Position numbers and translations under genes: made by a program | Source: Solicoccozyma terricola | Taxonomy: Eukaryota; Basidiomycota; Tremellomycetes; Filobasidiales; Piskurozymaceae | NCBI GenBank assembly: GCA_001600875.1 | Contig: BCLD01000009.1 | Location: 240,784-288,753, forward strand | Direction: 5' to 3' | Length of the DNA: 47,970 nucleotides | Notes under the pieces: generated by a model | The model's input: only the letters and a program-made list of their open reading frames with translations | Database searches by the model: none | Told to the model about the DNA's origin: nothing | Shown here: positions 11,484 through 23,297 of the stretch, in pieces | How positions within the stretch are numbered: the stretch's first letter is position 1 | How the letters are laid out: each line of letters starts with the position of its first letter

Positions 11484-14400
11484 ATGCCTCTAGGATCACC
11501 CTCCTCATCCCGACCGTTGGCCAGTACGTCACCATCGAAAGGCACTTCGGAACAAGGCAGTCATGCGAACGAGATTACTGTGCAACCTTCACCTATCATA
11601 CAGGCAGTGTCAACGCCCCTGCCTCAATTCAGTAGTGTTTACAATTCAAGAGAGGCAGCGATCATTGCTGATGTGTCCACCCCCAACGATGCTGTTGAAA
11701 ACTTCCGAGACCTGGGAGACGGCAAGGTTGCAGTCGGTAAAACTACAGAGACCGGGTGTTCTGGGTTGGTGGACAAGCCGTACTTGGAGGGAGGCCCATA
11801 CAGCGAGCCAAAATGGTCAATGTGTTCTTGTACGATGTTGTGAATTGGTGCTGATTTGCGCACCTCCAGGCATCATTCCCTTCCTTTCATGTCGCCCAAA
11901 TACCCTCCACCTGCTCCAAATGCACTCGACCAAGCTAATATTGCCCCTGAGATTTCTGCTGGTTTTTGGAATACTCTGACATTCAACTGGATGTCTCCGC
12001 TGATGGCTCTAGGAGCTCAGAGACCACTAGAGGAAGGTGATCTTCCCAAGTTGCGACCAGACCGTGAACCAAGCCAAATGGCTCGGGATCTTGACACCAT
12101 GTTGGAGCGTAGGAGGGATGAAGCGGAAGAATACAATCAACAGCTGGAGCGCGGAGAGATTGTTGCTTCAAGATGGATCAGGTTCAAGTGGAGCATTGGT
12201 CTTGATGGCCATGGCAGTGTAAATGAGAAGGAAGCGTTGTGGAGGATCACATTGGGCAAAAAAGGCGCAAGTCTGTTCTGGACTCTGTCCGAACTCTTTG
12301 GACGTGATTTCTACATTGGTGGAATTTGCAAGGCAAGCTACTTGTGACATATCTGTTGTTGATCATGCAAACTAATCTCATTCGGTCCAAAGTTCAGGTT
12401 GTCGGCGACAGTGCCCAGCTCACTAGTATCCTCGTTGTGAAGGAAATCATCATATTTGCTACAAGGTACAAAGCCGCAAAAACGGCTGGCGAAAAACTTC
12501 CTTCCGTTAGCTATGGTGTTGGGATGACCGTAGTCATGGCTACTCTACTATTCATTGCATCCCTAGGCCTCCATCACTACTACTTCCGTGCAACATCCAC
12601 CGGTGTTCATGTCCGGGCGGCGATCATCTCAGCTGTGTATGAAAGGGCAATGCGGTTGACAGGACGGGCAAGGATCGAGCATACAAACGGAAAAATGGTG
12701 AACTACATTTCCGTGGACAGTGAGTGCAAAGTAAATTGAGTATCCGAAAGCAATATGTTCGTTGATAGTGAGATTTTGACATTCAGTCAGTCGAATTGAC
12801 TCGGCATGTGGTATCGCCCTCATGGCAATCACCAGTCCAGTTCAATTTCTCGTTGTGGCTATCATCCTTCTTGTGCAGATTGGAAAAGCATCCCTTGTTG
12901 GGATGGCCTTTATTTTGGTCTGCTCACTGGTTCAGACCCAAATCGTGCGGTACCTCTACATACTTCGGAAGAAATCAATGATTTGGACAGATGCTCGTAT
13001 GCAATTGCTCTCTGAGCTCCTTAGAGGCATCAAGATCGTCAAGCTCATGGCATGGGAGTTGCCATTTCTAGGAAGGCTTGGTGATATTCGAGTGAAGGAA
13101 ATATCATTTGTCAGATCACTCTTGATCACTCGTGCTGGAAGCACGGCTGTGAGTACAGCAATGCCTAATATTGGTGAGTGCTACGACGTTTGGCTCTGCT
13201 TCCAAATACACCTGTTGATCGCTGCGTATCCCGTCTTCCAGCTGCGATCTTGAGCTTGATCACATATGTGTATCTTGTTGACAACCTTCAGGCTGCTACA
13301 TTATTCACCGTCATTGCGCTGTTCCAGCTCATGCGACTGCCTGTCACCCAATTTCCTATCAGCCTTTCTGCAATCTCTGATGTCATGCAAGCCCTTGATC
13401 GTCTTGAAAATGTCTTGATGGCAGAGACACAAGTAAACAATATTCTGATTGACCGGTCTCTTGATGTGGCGATAAAGGTTGAGCATGCCTCCTGGACGTG
13501 GGACTCTTCACCAAAAGTCAAGGAGAATGTCAACCACCAGTCAAAGTATACCAGTGGAGGAACCACAAAGGAGAAGCGAGGCGAGGAAGGGCTCTTCCAA
13601 CTTCATGATATACACATTTCCATCCCTCATGGCGCGCTGGTTGCCGTTGTAGGAGCCACTGGCAGTGGGAAATCAAGCCTATTATCCGGTTTAGTCAATG
13701 AGATGCGTCGCTTGGAAGGTAATGTCACTTTTGCAGGCACAACATCAGTTGTTCCGCAGACGCCCTGGATCCTCGCCGCTACAATCCGTGAGAACATCTT
13801 GTTTGGTCTTCAATGGGATGAAGAAAGGTATTGGCAGGCTGTCCACCTTGCATACCTCGAACATGATCTTGAGATGCTCAGCGAAGGTGATGCCACCGCA
13901 ATCGGAGAGAAGGGGATCAACCTGAGTGTGAGTAGCATCCTATGACAAAACTCACACACCTAATCCTCGCCGCTCTGCCAACAGGGAGGTCAGAAGCAAA
14001 GAGTCAGCTTGGCAAGGGCATTTTACTACTCCGCTGATGTTATGCTTCTAGATGACCCCCTCAGTGCAGTCGATCCTAGAATTGCTGATGGGCTGTGGAA
14101 GTCCATCTCACAGCTGGGGAGTAACACCAGACCAATCACCCGCATCATTGTCACTCATGCCTTACATTTCCTGCCATCCGTTGATTTCATCATCACGCTG
14201 GAGGATGGCCGTATTGCCGAGCAAGGTACCTACACAGAGTTGATGGCCCAAAATGGTGTATTTTCTCTCCTTTTCAAGGCCTTCGCGAACGAGAAAACGG
14301 ATGAACAGGAAGGGGAGCAAGAGGGAAAAGAGATGGATGGAAAGCTTGACTGCCGGCCTGAGGCAATCAGGCGATCCTTCATGACTGCAAATACCAAGGA

Positions 14401-16649
14401 AGCGCACAAGCTTATCAAGGATGAGCAGATGCACAGGGGGAGGATAAAGGCAGCTGTCTACAAGGGATATATGGGAGCTGGGAAGGGCGCCATCATGGTC
14501 CCCCTTCTCATTCTGAGCGTAGTTCTTGCCCAAGCTTTTGCTTTGCTGACCTCATTCTGGATAGTCTGGTGGCAAGAAAGGACCGTTCCTAACAGGAACG
14601 ACAGCTTTTATGAGGGTGTTTATGCGGTGTTGGGTATCGGGAGCGCCATATTTCTCTTTGCCATGGGAGCGACGCATGGAGCTCTCAGCTACTTTGCCAG
14701 TGTGACACTATACCAAAGGGCAACCTTGCGTTTGTTGAAAGCTCCAATGACCTTCTACGACACAAATCCACTGGGGCGAATTTTGAATCGGATGTCAAAA
14801 GACAGGTGTGTTCCTTCGTTACAGGTCTATCCGTATAGCTGAGAATATGTGCCCCTTCTAGCGATATCTTGGACAACGATCTCCCACTGAACCTATATCA
14901 GCTTATCAACACTATTGGCCTAGTCTCAGGGGCGATCGTCTTGGTCGGCATCGTTGCGCCGTATTTTCTGATCGTGGTTTTGGGCATCGCAGTGGCCTTT
15001 GCTCAACTTGGCCAGTTCTACCAAAAGACTTCCCTATCCTTGAAGAGGATCGATGCAATACTCAGGTCTGATCTCTACGCCCATTTCAGCGAATCTCTTG
15101 CCGGTCTTGCTGTCATCCGCGGGTACCGCGAGGAACAGAGGTTTGTTGACAACAACTGCCTTCTTATGTCAATGGAGAACCGGGCGTACTATCCAGGAGT
15201 TGTCAACCAGCAATGGCTGGCTCTACGACTAGATGTCCTCAGTACCTGTCTCACCTTTTCTGTCTCTCTACTCTACATCTTCAGCTGGGGCATCTCGTCG
15301 ATGGCAGGTGGTTTAGCATTATCATACATGGTAGCCATGCAGGCAAACCTATCTTGGATCGTCCGGCATATTGCTGTGTGAGTGTATCGCACAAGATCTG
15401 TTTGAAAACGCTGAAATTCCTACTGATGTACAGTCTAGAAAGCCACCTCAACTCTGCTGAACGCCTCATGGAATATGGTAACAATCTTGAGCAGGAAGCA
15501 GTTCATGAAAATACGGCTACCAAACCTCCCCTCACATGGCCTAGTGAGGGCTGCATTGAATTCAAAGATGTCACCATGAGGTATAGTCCAGAGTTGCCCG
15601 CTGCATTGAAGTGTGTTAATATGAACGTGGCAAAGGCAGAGAAGGTGATCTTCGTTTTTGGTTGTCTTGTTAATCAAGGTACTGATAGTGACCCGATGTA
15701 GATTGGTATCTGTGGGAGGACAGGGGCTGGAAAATCAACAATCATGACCGCCTTGTACAGGATCGTCGAGTTTTCTGTTGGCCAGATTATGGTAGACAAA
15801 GGTGACCGGCATGTCGATAATGAAGTGAGGTACATGACTGATTGAAACCTTTCAATATACCAGTTGATATCTCAACCATTGGCCTCACTGATCTTCGTCA
15901 AGGTCTATCCATCATACCTCAAGAACCAATCCTTTTCAGTGGCACCATACGCAGTAATCTTGATCCGTTCAATACCAAGGTATACTCGTCTCTCCTATAC
16001 CCTGCCACAATCCCGCTTACCAGTGCCTCACAGTCTGACCCACAACTATGGGACGCCCTTCGTCAAGCTCATCTCGTTGATCCTCCATCTGAGTCGAAGA
16101 TATCAAGTAGTCAGACGCAGACTCTTGCAAAGTTTACCCTGGACACTGTAATCGAAGACGAGGGGTCGAATCTGAGCGTTGGTGAGAGATGTTTAGTCTC
16201 ATTAGCTAGAGCCCTGGTGCGCGATGCAAAGATCGTGGTGATGGATGAATGTACAGCTGTGAGTGAACTGTCATTTGCGTGGGCAACATCAGTGTTGACA
16301 ACAAGAACCATGAATATAGTCGGTTGACCTGGAAACAGATGCCAAGATTCAAGCGACGATCCGCAGAGAGTTCAAAGACAAGACACTGCTTTGCATTGCT
16401 CGTGAGTGCTCTATATTTTCTTTCTAACTGTCCATTCACCACAACCTCGCATACATTCTGGGACGCACAGATCGCATCCGTACCATTTTGTCCTATGACA
16501 GGATCCTAGTAATGTCTGATGGTTCCGTTGCGGAATTCGACACTCCTCGGAATTTGTTCATGAGGGAGGATGGGATTTTTAGGAACATGTGTGACCAGAG
16601 TAATGTCCGGTTGGAGGACATTGATATTGCAGCAGAGACGACGAGATAA
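11484..16649 (+). CDS. YOR1: Yor1-type ABCC multidrug transporter
   Basis: Thirteen exons: 11484-11821, 11870-12332, 12398-12719, 12787-13173, 13242-13927, 13985-14805, 14862-15377, 15434-15644, 15702-15801, 15864-15979, 16034-16258, 16320-16401, 16471-16649; all phases agree, giving 1481 aa, the usual Yor1 length. Layout is TMD1-NBD1-TMD2-NBD2 without the extra TMD0 of long MRPs. NBD1 has Walker A at about 641-649 (GATGSGKSS), LSGGQ at 731-735 and an Asp in place of the catalytic Glu (LLDD, 753-756). NBD2 has Walker A at 1253-1261 (GRTGAGKST), a degenerate signature LSVGE at 1367-1371 and an intact D1391-E1392. That asymmetry is typical of ABCC. The likely role is ATP-driven efflux of organic anions or drugs at the plasma membrane. 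Intron 2 (12333-12397) uses a GC donor. The 54-nt intron at 15980-16033 is in frame without stop and could be retained. The N-terminal ATG is the least certain point. Confidence 0.92.
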
Positions 16650-17687
16650 GACTTGTTTATCCCTTCAGTTGTCTGACTCTGAGTAACGGTTACAGGTAGT
16701 TTGTCTTTGATGAGACGACGTGTTCCCCAGTGTATAACAATGCTCTATCCGGTCGACTTTACACGCTCCCAACAGTTCAAAGCCTCGGCATGGAATCTTC
16801 CGAGGTAGGAGAGTGAGGGCGTTGTAACGGGCGAAGTGTAGTATGTCTCTGACAGCGGTAGGTAGCCGCGTTTTGCGTTTTCTGGCGAGTGTGAGGGAAG
16901 AATGGTGGCCTCAATATCTGAGTCAATCGAGTCGCAGTATACGTTGAAATTGAACGCAATCACCTTTTTACAACGACTTTTTTGTTAGAAACACCGAATA
17001 TCGGGCAAAACCCACTGTTCAGCTAATCGGCATCACATGTCAACTCTGAGAGTTGTCTCGAGCGCAACATAGCAGCGGAAGCAGCAGGAACCATTCTTGC
17101 ATGCTTGCAAACTCCCCCGTCTTAACTGGTGTATAGCGGCTTTGTGGGAAATCACGAGGCCGTTCCCTCTGCTGTTACCCAGCGTTTGAGGCGAACAGGA
17201 ACGTGACTTCTACGCGGAATCACAACATGTATCCGGTGTGATACCTCCTTCCGATAGCCCTCTTGCCTCTTAGCGGATCATTCCAGCCTGCACCTTGTCG
17301 TTAGCCGATGGCCATGGTTTTCCTAGTATTAATCCGCTCTCACGTTACTGATGGAAAAGAGTCGCTAGAATCGGTCTCGTGATGACTGCGGGAGGAAACC
17401 AAGGCTCCGCGCCGTGCACAGCTTTGATCGAGTTTTGTTAGCCCCAAATCCCTGGGATGTATCCGGTCAGCATGTTGTGGGCGTCTTGAGGCAAATCGTT
17501 GATATTTATAAGATCACCAACGGATATAACGGCCCTCCGGACCCATAGGATCCAACGACACTTTCTACACCCGGATACGGAATGCTTTGGCAAACCACTT
17601 GCCTTGATAAATGCAACACGGTATGATTTGGATGCAATCCTGCAACGCGGCAACACCCTATACAACAGCAAATACGCATCTATCGCA
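16650..17687. other. Intergenic region upstream of the secreted-protein gene
   Basis: About 1 kb, no gene seen. An AT-rich TATTTATAA at 17503-17511 is a possible TATA element, but it lies 177 bases from the ATG, so a leader of roughly 150 nt would be needed. Confidence 0.4.
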
Positions 17688-18340
17688 ATGCTTCTCGCCA
17701 ACTTCGTTCTCCCCGCTGCTGTTTTCGTCGGCACCGCCTTAGCTTGGAATAATGACGGTCAAGAGAGGATCTGTTGGGGTCTTGATGTTGAAGGTGGAGG
17801 CTGCATCCGCTGTAGGTCGCAAAAGAAACCAGCTTACCTTACCTAGCTCCTCACGCTCCTTATCCTCCCTCTCTTCGAATAGACACCAAAGGTTTTGATG
17901 TCACCGGTGTTGTCACCGAAGTCGACCTGACCTTCCCCGAGATCACGACGGTATGCGACTGTATCCAAGCATGCCTCAACAACGCCACCACCTGTGCGAA
18001 CTACGTGTACAAATTCTCCACACCAGAGTCGGTCATGAGCGGCTACCGAACATGCACCTTGTATTCACAGTTCAATCTCCCATCCGATGTGACAATCGAT
18101 ATCAATCTCAACAGTTCTGCGAATATGAACCTTCAGCTCCTACAGCCGCAAAACAACCCGCAAGCCGGAGGTTTAGTCCCGCAGGCTTTCAAGGATTTGA
18201 ATTTGACTACTGTTCCTGACGACGATGCCGTGTCGGGGTATGTATATCAATGTTGCTTGTAATGGGTGGGGCTGCGCTGACATGTGTGCATTTCGTATAG
18301 CCCGGTCTGGCAGCTCGCCAATGGACAGGTTCAGTGCTAG
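17688..18340 (+). CDS. Small secreted protein with eight cysteines
   Basis: Three exons, 17688-17811, 17883-18237 and 18301-18340, with GT-AG introns of 71 and 63 nt; 172 aa. Residues 1-19 form a clean signal peptide (MLLANFVLPAAVFVGTALA), probably cleaved before W20. The mature chain has eight cysteines: two near the N-terminus, four in the block VCDCIQACLNNATTC, one in YRTC, and one as the very last residue. An even number with a terminal Cys suggests four disulfides. Sequons NNAT, NSS and NLT could carry N-glycans. No transmembrane segment or GPI signal follows. I do not recognise a family; it could be a cell-wall protein, an effector or a hydrophobic-surface protein. The match between signal peptide, splice joins and Cys spacing makes a real gene likely. 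Confidence 0.75.
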
Positions 18341-19143
18341 GAGGAGAAGGCTGGCCATGGACAAAGGACAATTGAATTGCAATATTTCCGTATAGTTTGC
18401 CAGAATAAGATCCGAAGGAAGGAACAGCCGCAATTGATTCACTTGCTTCGATGTATGATGCGATCAGAATAACTGGTTGGGTACGCATCTGTAACCTACA
18501 ATTATTGGAGTCCAAAATCATACGCATTTATGTGCCGTGAACCTCTATCTCACGATTCCTGCAACGAGCACACAGTCGAAAAGCGTGGAGAACGCTGCAG
18601 ACGACGTTGCCGTTTTATTTTTGAGTATGCGCAGCTTTCATACGATGGAGTCGACGAGTGCGTAACTCCAATAGGTGTTGATTGAAACGTCTTGAAACCC
18701 AACGCTCTAACTCAACGCTCTAACTCACTGGTCCATAACTCGACGGGGGGATGCCGAGATTCAGCGGAGAGTTTGGTTGGACCCACATGAGCTTAAACTG
18801 GGCTCTCCTGGTCGCCTGATTTTGGGTTCCTTTTTCTGTGCTTCTTTGCGGGCGATGGAACCTTTTGCGGTTATAAAGAGGAAGTCTGTGGGAAAGGGAG
18901 AAGCGCTGGTGGAAGGAGTGGTCACAGACGACCGGTTGGTGGTAAAAGGAAAGGAGATGGAGGGTGTTCACTGAGAGGTCTACACGCGGTGTTTGGTGTT
19001 ATCGATCATGAATTCGAGTCGGATGAGCTGGTACTACAGGCCATGTTTACAATCTCCTACAGTCGCATCGCTGCTGGACTCGGGTTATGCAGCAACCCGA
19101 CTCAGAAAACCCCCTTTTCAACGCTTCCTCGCCCCTGCCATCT
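18341..19143. other. Convergent intergenic region
   Basis: About 0.8 kb between the ends of the secreted-protein gene (plus) and the MFS gene (minus). No gene supported. Contains a duplicated 13-mer at 18701-18726. Confidence 0.45.
18701..18726. repeat. 13-bp tandem duplication
   Basis: AACGCTCTAACTC occurs twice back to back. Simple local duplication in an intergenic region. Confidence 0.85.
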
Positions 19144-21095
19144 TCAAATATCGTTCATCTCGTGCCATGGTGAGTTTCGCGTCAGTCTCCTCAGACTCTT
19201 GCCCCAGAAGTAGAGCGGAATGGTCAGCGCTGCTGGTACCATGGTCAAAGCGAACTGAATCATTGTCGGCCTGATCATTCCGCCGGCAGCAGCCTGGGAG
19301 AACACCCAGTAGCTCATGCTGAATCCACAGGTATTTTTGAGGACGGTTGCGACACACATGATCTCGCCAGCGATGGGTTTATAACAGTCGACAGCGTAGG
19401 CGATGGCGATGGTGGGAACCGATGAGAGACTGATCCCGGTACAGCCGTAGGCAAAGACTACGACAATCGCCCAGTGCCAGTGATATGTGAAACCAACACC
19501 TCCCACAACGAGTCCAATTGCTGTTATGATAACGTATGGAAGTAAAGCGGGAAGCCGCATCTCCGCTTCACGGATGCCTCCATTCTTCCGAGTTGCACAC
19601 GCAGCTACCCAGTCGGAGAAACGTCCGGCGGTGAAAAGCCCAATGAGTGCGCCCACCGCAAAGGCAAAGTTGGCATATCCGATCTGGGACCCATTCCAGT
19701 TGTAAGGTGAAGCACCAAGGGTGATAGAGAGTGTCAAGTTGAAGAGTAGAAGGTTGTTTGCTGGCCCAGCCAGCATCAGTCCTGCCCAGAAGACGATGGG
19801 AAGTGCGAAGCAACGGACAGGAGCGATGATGTCCCTGATCAGGAACCCCTTCCAGTTTTTATCAGGTCGCATTATCAGCTTGAATTGCTCCATGCTGGGT
19901 TTTCCGGTCCCTTGATTTCCATGAGGATCGTCGGAATAGGCTTCCAGTATGATCGATGCCCTATCAACATCCTCAACTTCGACAGGCGCCTCCTTGCTGA
20001 TGTCCAAATCGGCGATCGTTGGTGTCGTCACATTATCGCTGGAAGGAGTGGCGTGTTGAGGTGTTGATCTGCGTGAGAACTTGGTTTCCGGAAACACAAA
20101 AAAGAGCATGACGAAACAAAAGCTTGATAAGCCGGTCGACAGCCAGAAAAAACTTCGCCAACCATATNTGGGGGGGGGGGGGGGCGGCGGCGAAGCAAGG
20201 AAATCATCAGTTGAAGGAAAAGGATGATGGGCACCACGACCGTGACACAGCGACTCACTTTGCTGCAATGTTGCCAGAAATGACTGGACCAATGACCAGG
20301 CCCATGAAATAGCTTGTGCTGCATACAAACCAAGGTCGAGGAGTCAGCCAGCGTTCTTTTCATTTTGATACCATCTTTCCACTCACAAATACGCCCCTGC
20401 CCAAAAGCCTCGCTCATGAAGGAAGATAGTGTCGGCAACAACCTGCATCATCAAGGCCTCGGTCGTTGCTGTAGCAAACCCATTAAACACTCTTGCCCCC
20501 AGCAGACTCTGATGAGTCTTGGCGGTTGCTTGCCAGATGGTGGAACCGATAGTTAAGGCGCCAAAAATGAGAGAGGTCGCTCGACGACCAAAAATGTTGC
20601 AAAACGGCACGATGATGAAGTTGGAATATCCAAGGGTGATGACGCAGACTCCCGTGAGGAGGCCTAGTTGGCTTTGATTGAGACCGAATTCCGCTCCTAT
20701 GAGGGGCGACATTGGCGACAAGGACAACGCGCACATAACACTAACGAAGCAGAACAAGGATTGGCTTATAATCGCGACAACTACAGCCAGGGAGGCGGAG
20801 GAGAATGGGTTAATCTCTGAGCTCGGTCTGATCTGTCAAGACCAACTTACACTTCCACTTGCGTGACCAGTTGAGCGGATCGAGCGGTGAGTCTGAGGGT
20901 TTCGGCACGAGTCTGGTTGACAAAGGCAGGTTGGTGATCAAGGGATTGGCAAGGAAAGCAGAGTGGCCAGTGATGGAATCTATTGACTCACTCAATTGTA
21001 TCGGGATGTGAAGACTCTAGCATCACCTCGGTGCCTGGAATCATTTCAACATGATGATCCAGGATGTGTAGTTCTGGTTTGCCGTGTGGGGTCAT
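19144..21095 (-). CDS. DHA1-type MFS transporter of the aromatic cluster
   Basis: Five exons on the minus strand: 21095-20992, 20912-20851, 20780-20387, 20318-20259, 20167-19144; 547 aa if joined as given. The N-terminal cytoplasmic segment ends in DPLNWSRKWK, a hallmark of fungal DHA1-like facilitators. The first six helices carry motif A (NIFGRR) and a GPVISG form of motif C. A charged loop of about 100 residues separates the two halves, and the second half adds six more helices. It probably moves a phenolic substrate or product by proton coupling; substrate is inferred from position beside the hydroxyquinol genes. The intron before exon 5 ends in a C15 run followed by A and an undetermined base (20168). 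If that base reads G on the minus strand it makes the AG acceptor and the join IAAKYGWRSFFW. Confidence 0.85.
20170..20184. repeat. G15 homopolymer beside an undetermined base
   Basis: Fifteen G on the plus strand, read as the polypyrimidine tract of the last intron of the MFS gene. The n at 20168 next to it suggests read slippage; true run length is uncertain. Confidence 0.85.
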
Positions 21096-21807
21096 GGTGT
21101 ATGGTGAACAGGTTCTGTGGTGCTAGGAAAAGCAGCCACATGGGGGATGTGCCTTAAGTAGACGAGGAGTCGGAGGAAAGTGGCGTGGTGGCCCGTTCTT
21201 GAAATAGCAGTAATAGGAATCCTAGTTATATTCGCATTATCTTGTGTGGCGGGGCCGGGGGGTTTATCGACCCCCTTCCCCGCCGCCACCACCACCATCA
21301 CCCCGCCCAGGTTCAGTTTGGTCACAATTCATAGCCTACCGGGACATTGTTCTCTCGGCTCAGACGTAGGAACACGCGGAACGACCTGGGGTGAGCTAGG
21401 ATATGTGGTGTTTCTCTCGCGTTTGGAGATTTCCTCCGGTTATTTTCCCCAGAGTCCCTAGGATCAGTATGGCTTAACCGACGTGGAAGTCAATCTGCAT
21501 GATTGTGTTTCTCGATTGTAGACGGCGTATTGCACTTGTTTTTCGACCGCACGGAGATGATGAAAGATCCCACTCGCCTTGCGATGATCATACCACGAAG
21601 AACCCCTGTATTCAGTCAGCCTGTGCAGCATCCTAGCTTCTAGACGTGAATGGGTAGGGGTGGGACGAAACGTCCGAGGCGTGGTTCGTTCAGATTTTGG
21701 TTCAGAGCGTTCTGTCGCTTGCACACGAACGTGCAATATCAACGAACTCTGCCTTGCCGTGCGTGGACAGGTAAACGTTACAAGCTACACTGTCAATGTA
21801 CAGGTAT
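21096..21807. other. Intergenic region between MFS and maleylacetate reductase genes
   Basis: About 0.7 kb: promoter of the MFS gene (minus) and 3' flank of the reductase gene (minus). Besides the GC-box-like motifs at 21246-21307 I see no gene. Confidence 0.5.
21246..21307. promoter_or_regulatory. GTGGCGGGG-type sites upstream of the MFS gene
   Basis: An exact GTGGCGGGG at 21246-21254. The shorter core GGCGGGG recurs in inverted form at 21278-21284 and 21301-21307. They lie 150-210 bases upstream of the MFS start. The same nonamer occurs in the other cluster promoters. A weak TATA-like minus-strand element lies near 21225-21231. GCGGGG also resembles the Mig1/CreA carbon-repressor core. Confidence 0.5.
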
Positions 21808-23043
21808 TCATGCTCGGCCGCCTGGTGGGTTCCCTTCATAAGCATCAGTGAGCAGATCGAGCAGCTTCTGTTTTTCAAGCGGCGCGGGGTTAGGGTATGA
21901 CGCCCGAGATGCCAGGTCGGCTGCCTTTTCGAGGTTTTCTCGCTTGAAGCCCAGAGCCCGCAGGGATTGTGGCCCGCCCAGGCTTGCACAGAGTTCATAT
22001 ATCCCTCTGGCAGCGTCGTCCACGCCCATCGCCGCAGCGACTTTACCGATGGCTTCCTTGGCATACGGGGCGTTGTATGCGATAGCGTAGGGGAGAATGA
22101 CAGTGTGAGTCTCGGCGTGAGGCATGTTGAACGAGCCACCTGTGAAGCGGGGGAGAAGAGGGGGGTTGGGTCGTGGGAGTTCATGATCAGCATCAGGTGT
22201 TAGGTTGGCATGCCATGCACTAAAGCTGTTCACTGACCTAAGACGTGGCACAGCTTGTGGTGTATAGACATCGAGGTCTGTCCGAGACAGGTTCCACAGG
22301 CCCACGCCGCAAATAAAGCATCTGACCGAGCGTCTGGATCTTGAGTATTATGTTTGAGCTTGGACATGGCCCGGACCATCGACTCTATACCCATCCGGGC
22401 AAACTGGTCGATGATGGGATTGTTATCCACGGAGTAGAGAGCTTCGACAGCGTGAGCGATGGCATTAAAGCCCGAGGTAACAGTCATATTGAGTGGGAGG
22501 CCCATGGTGAGATCGACGTCGTAAATAACCACCTCAGGGAGGACCTTGAGCGTCGATTGCGTGGTCTTCAGGCCGTTTTCTGTCTGACCGATGATGGGCG
22601 TCACCTGATATGAATCCCTATGATAAGTCAGTATAGCAGCTCACCACGAGAGGGAATGATCACCGCCGATTCACCTCTGAGCCGGCGTAGGTGGTAGGAA
22701 GCACGATTTGAGGCAAGTCTGTGCGCAAAGCAATAGCTTTGGCAAGACCCGTAGTACTGCCACCACCGATAGCAACGATGCAGTCTGCCTTTCGGCTTAT
22801 AACGTAATCCACTGCTTCTATTGTGACATCCATCGGGGTGTGCATGGTCGCATTATTATAGCTTCCAACTACGAAGTCCTCCATCAATGCCTTTAGCTCC
22901 TGCCCGACGCCAACTTGATGCGGAGTTGTCAAAATGACTGCCTTGCTGCAATTGAGCCGCGCCATCTCGTCCTTGACCGTGGAGATCGTTCCATTGCCAA
23001 AGACGATTCGAGAAGGGTGCGGGTTGTAGACGAAGGGACGCAT
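21808..23043 (-). CDS. Maleylacetate reductase (group III alcohol dehydrogenase fold)
   Basis: Three exons on the minus strand, 23043-22675, 22604-22238 and 22139-21808, with introns of 70 and 98 nt; 355 aa, normal for the family. It should reduce maleylacetate to 3-oxoadipate with NAD(P)H. The N-terminal dinucleotide domain starts with NPHPSRIVFGNGT, and the cofactor loop AIGGGSTTG is at about 91-99, followed by LPTTYAGSE at 115-123. The C-terminal helical domain keeps the His-rich segments SGFNAIAHAVEALY (H174) and HHKLCHVLGGSFNMPHAETH (H238-H257), which line the active site. Those blocks separate maleylacetate reductases from ordinary iron alcohol dehydrogenases. It is divergent from hydroxyquinol dioxygenase, whose product it uses, across only 254 bp, which supports the assignment. 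Confidence 0.93.
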
Positions 23044-23297
23044 GCTTCTGGTGAGTTGTGGTTGTAAGGTGGTGTGGAGGGGGGATGTTGAGTGTAAGGA
23101 GTTGCCGTGGACAGGTGGAGACCTATTTAAGTCCCGGGATTGCGAACGTCCCTTTGCTCCGGTGGCGGGGCAAGATGCAAAGTGGCGGGGACAGACGGAG
23201 TGAGTGGGGCCGACTATATGAGATGGACAGTGTCAGTGAGCAGATCGTGGTCGATAGACGATCCTCCTTACCAACCACAATCGCATAACGAACCGCC
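23044..23297. promoter_or_regulatory. Divergent promoter of the hydroxyquinol genes
   Basis: 254 bp between the two ATGs. Two exact GTGGCGGGG copies in the same orientation lie at 23162-23170 and 23182-23190, 20 bp apart, so on the same face of the helix. A TATA-like TTAAATA on the minus strand at 23124-23130 faces maleylacetate reductase, and TATATGA at 23215-23221 faces the dioxygenase. Both lie roughly 80 bases from their start codons. The symmetric arrangement suggests one shared regulator. Confidence 0.65.

Noticed and set aside
11563..11979. 138-codon frame overlapping the ABC transporter start
   Set aside because: It conflicts with the exon 1-2 join of the transporter and has no recognisable content.
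18777..18974. Short plus-strand frame between secreted protein and MFS genes
   Set aside because: No homology-type motif, no signal peptide and no splice partners.
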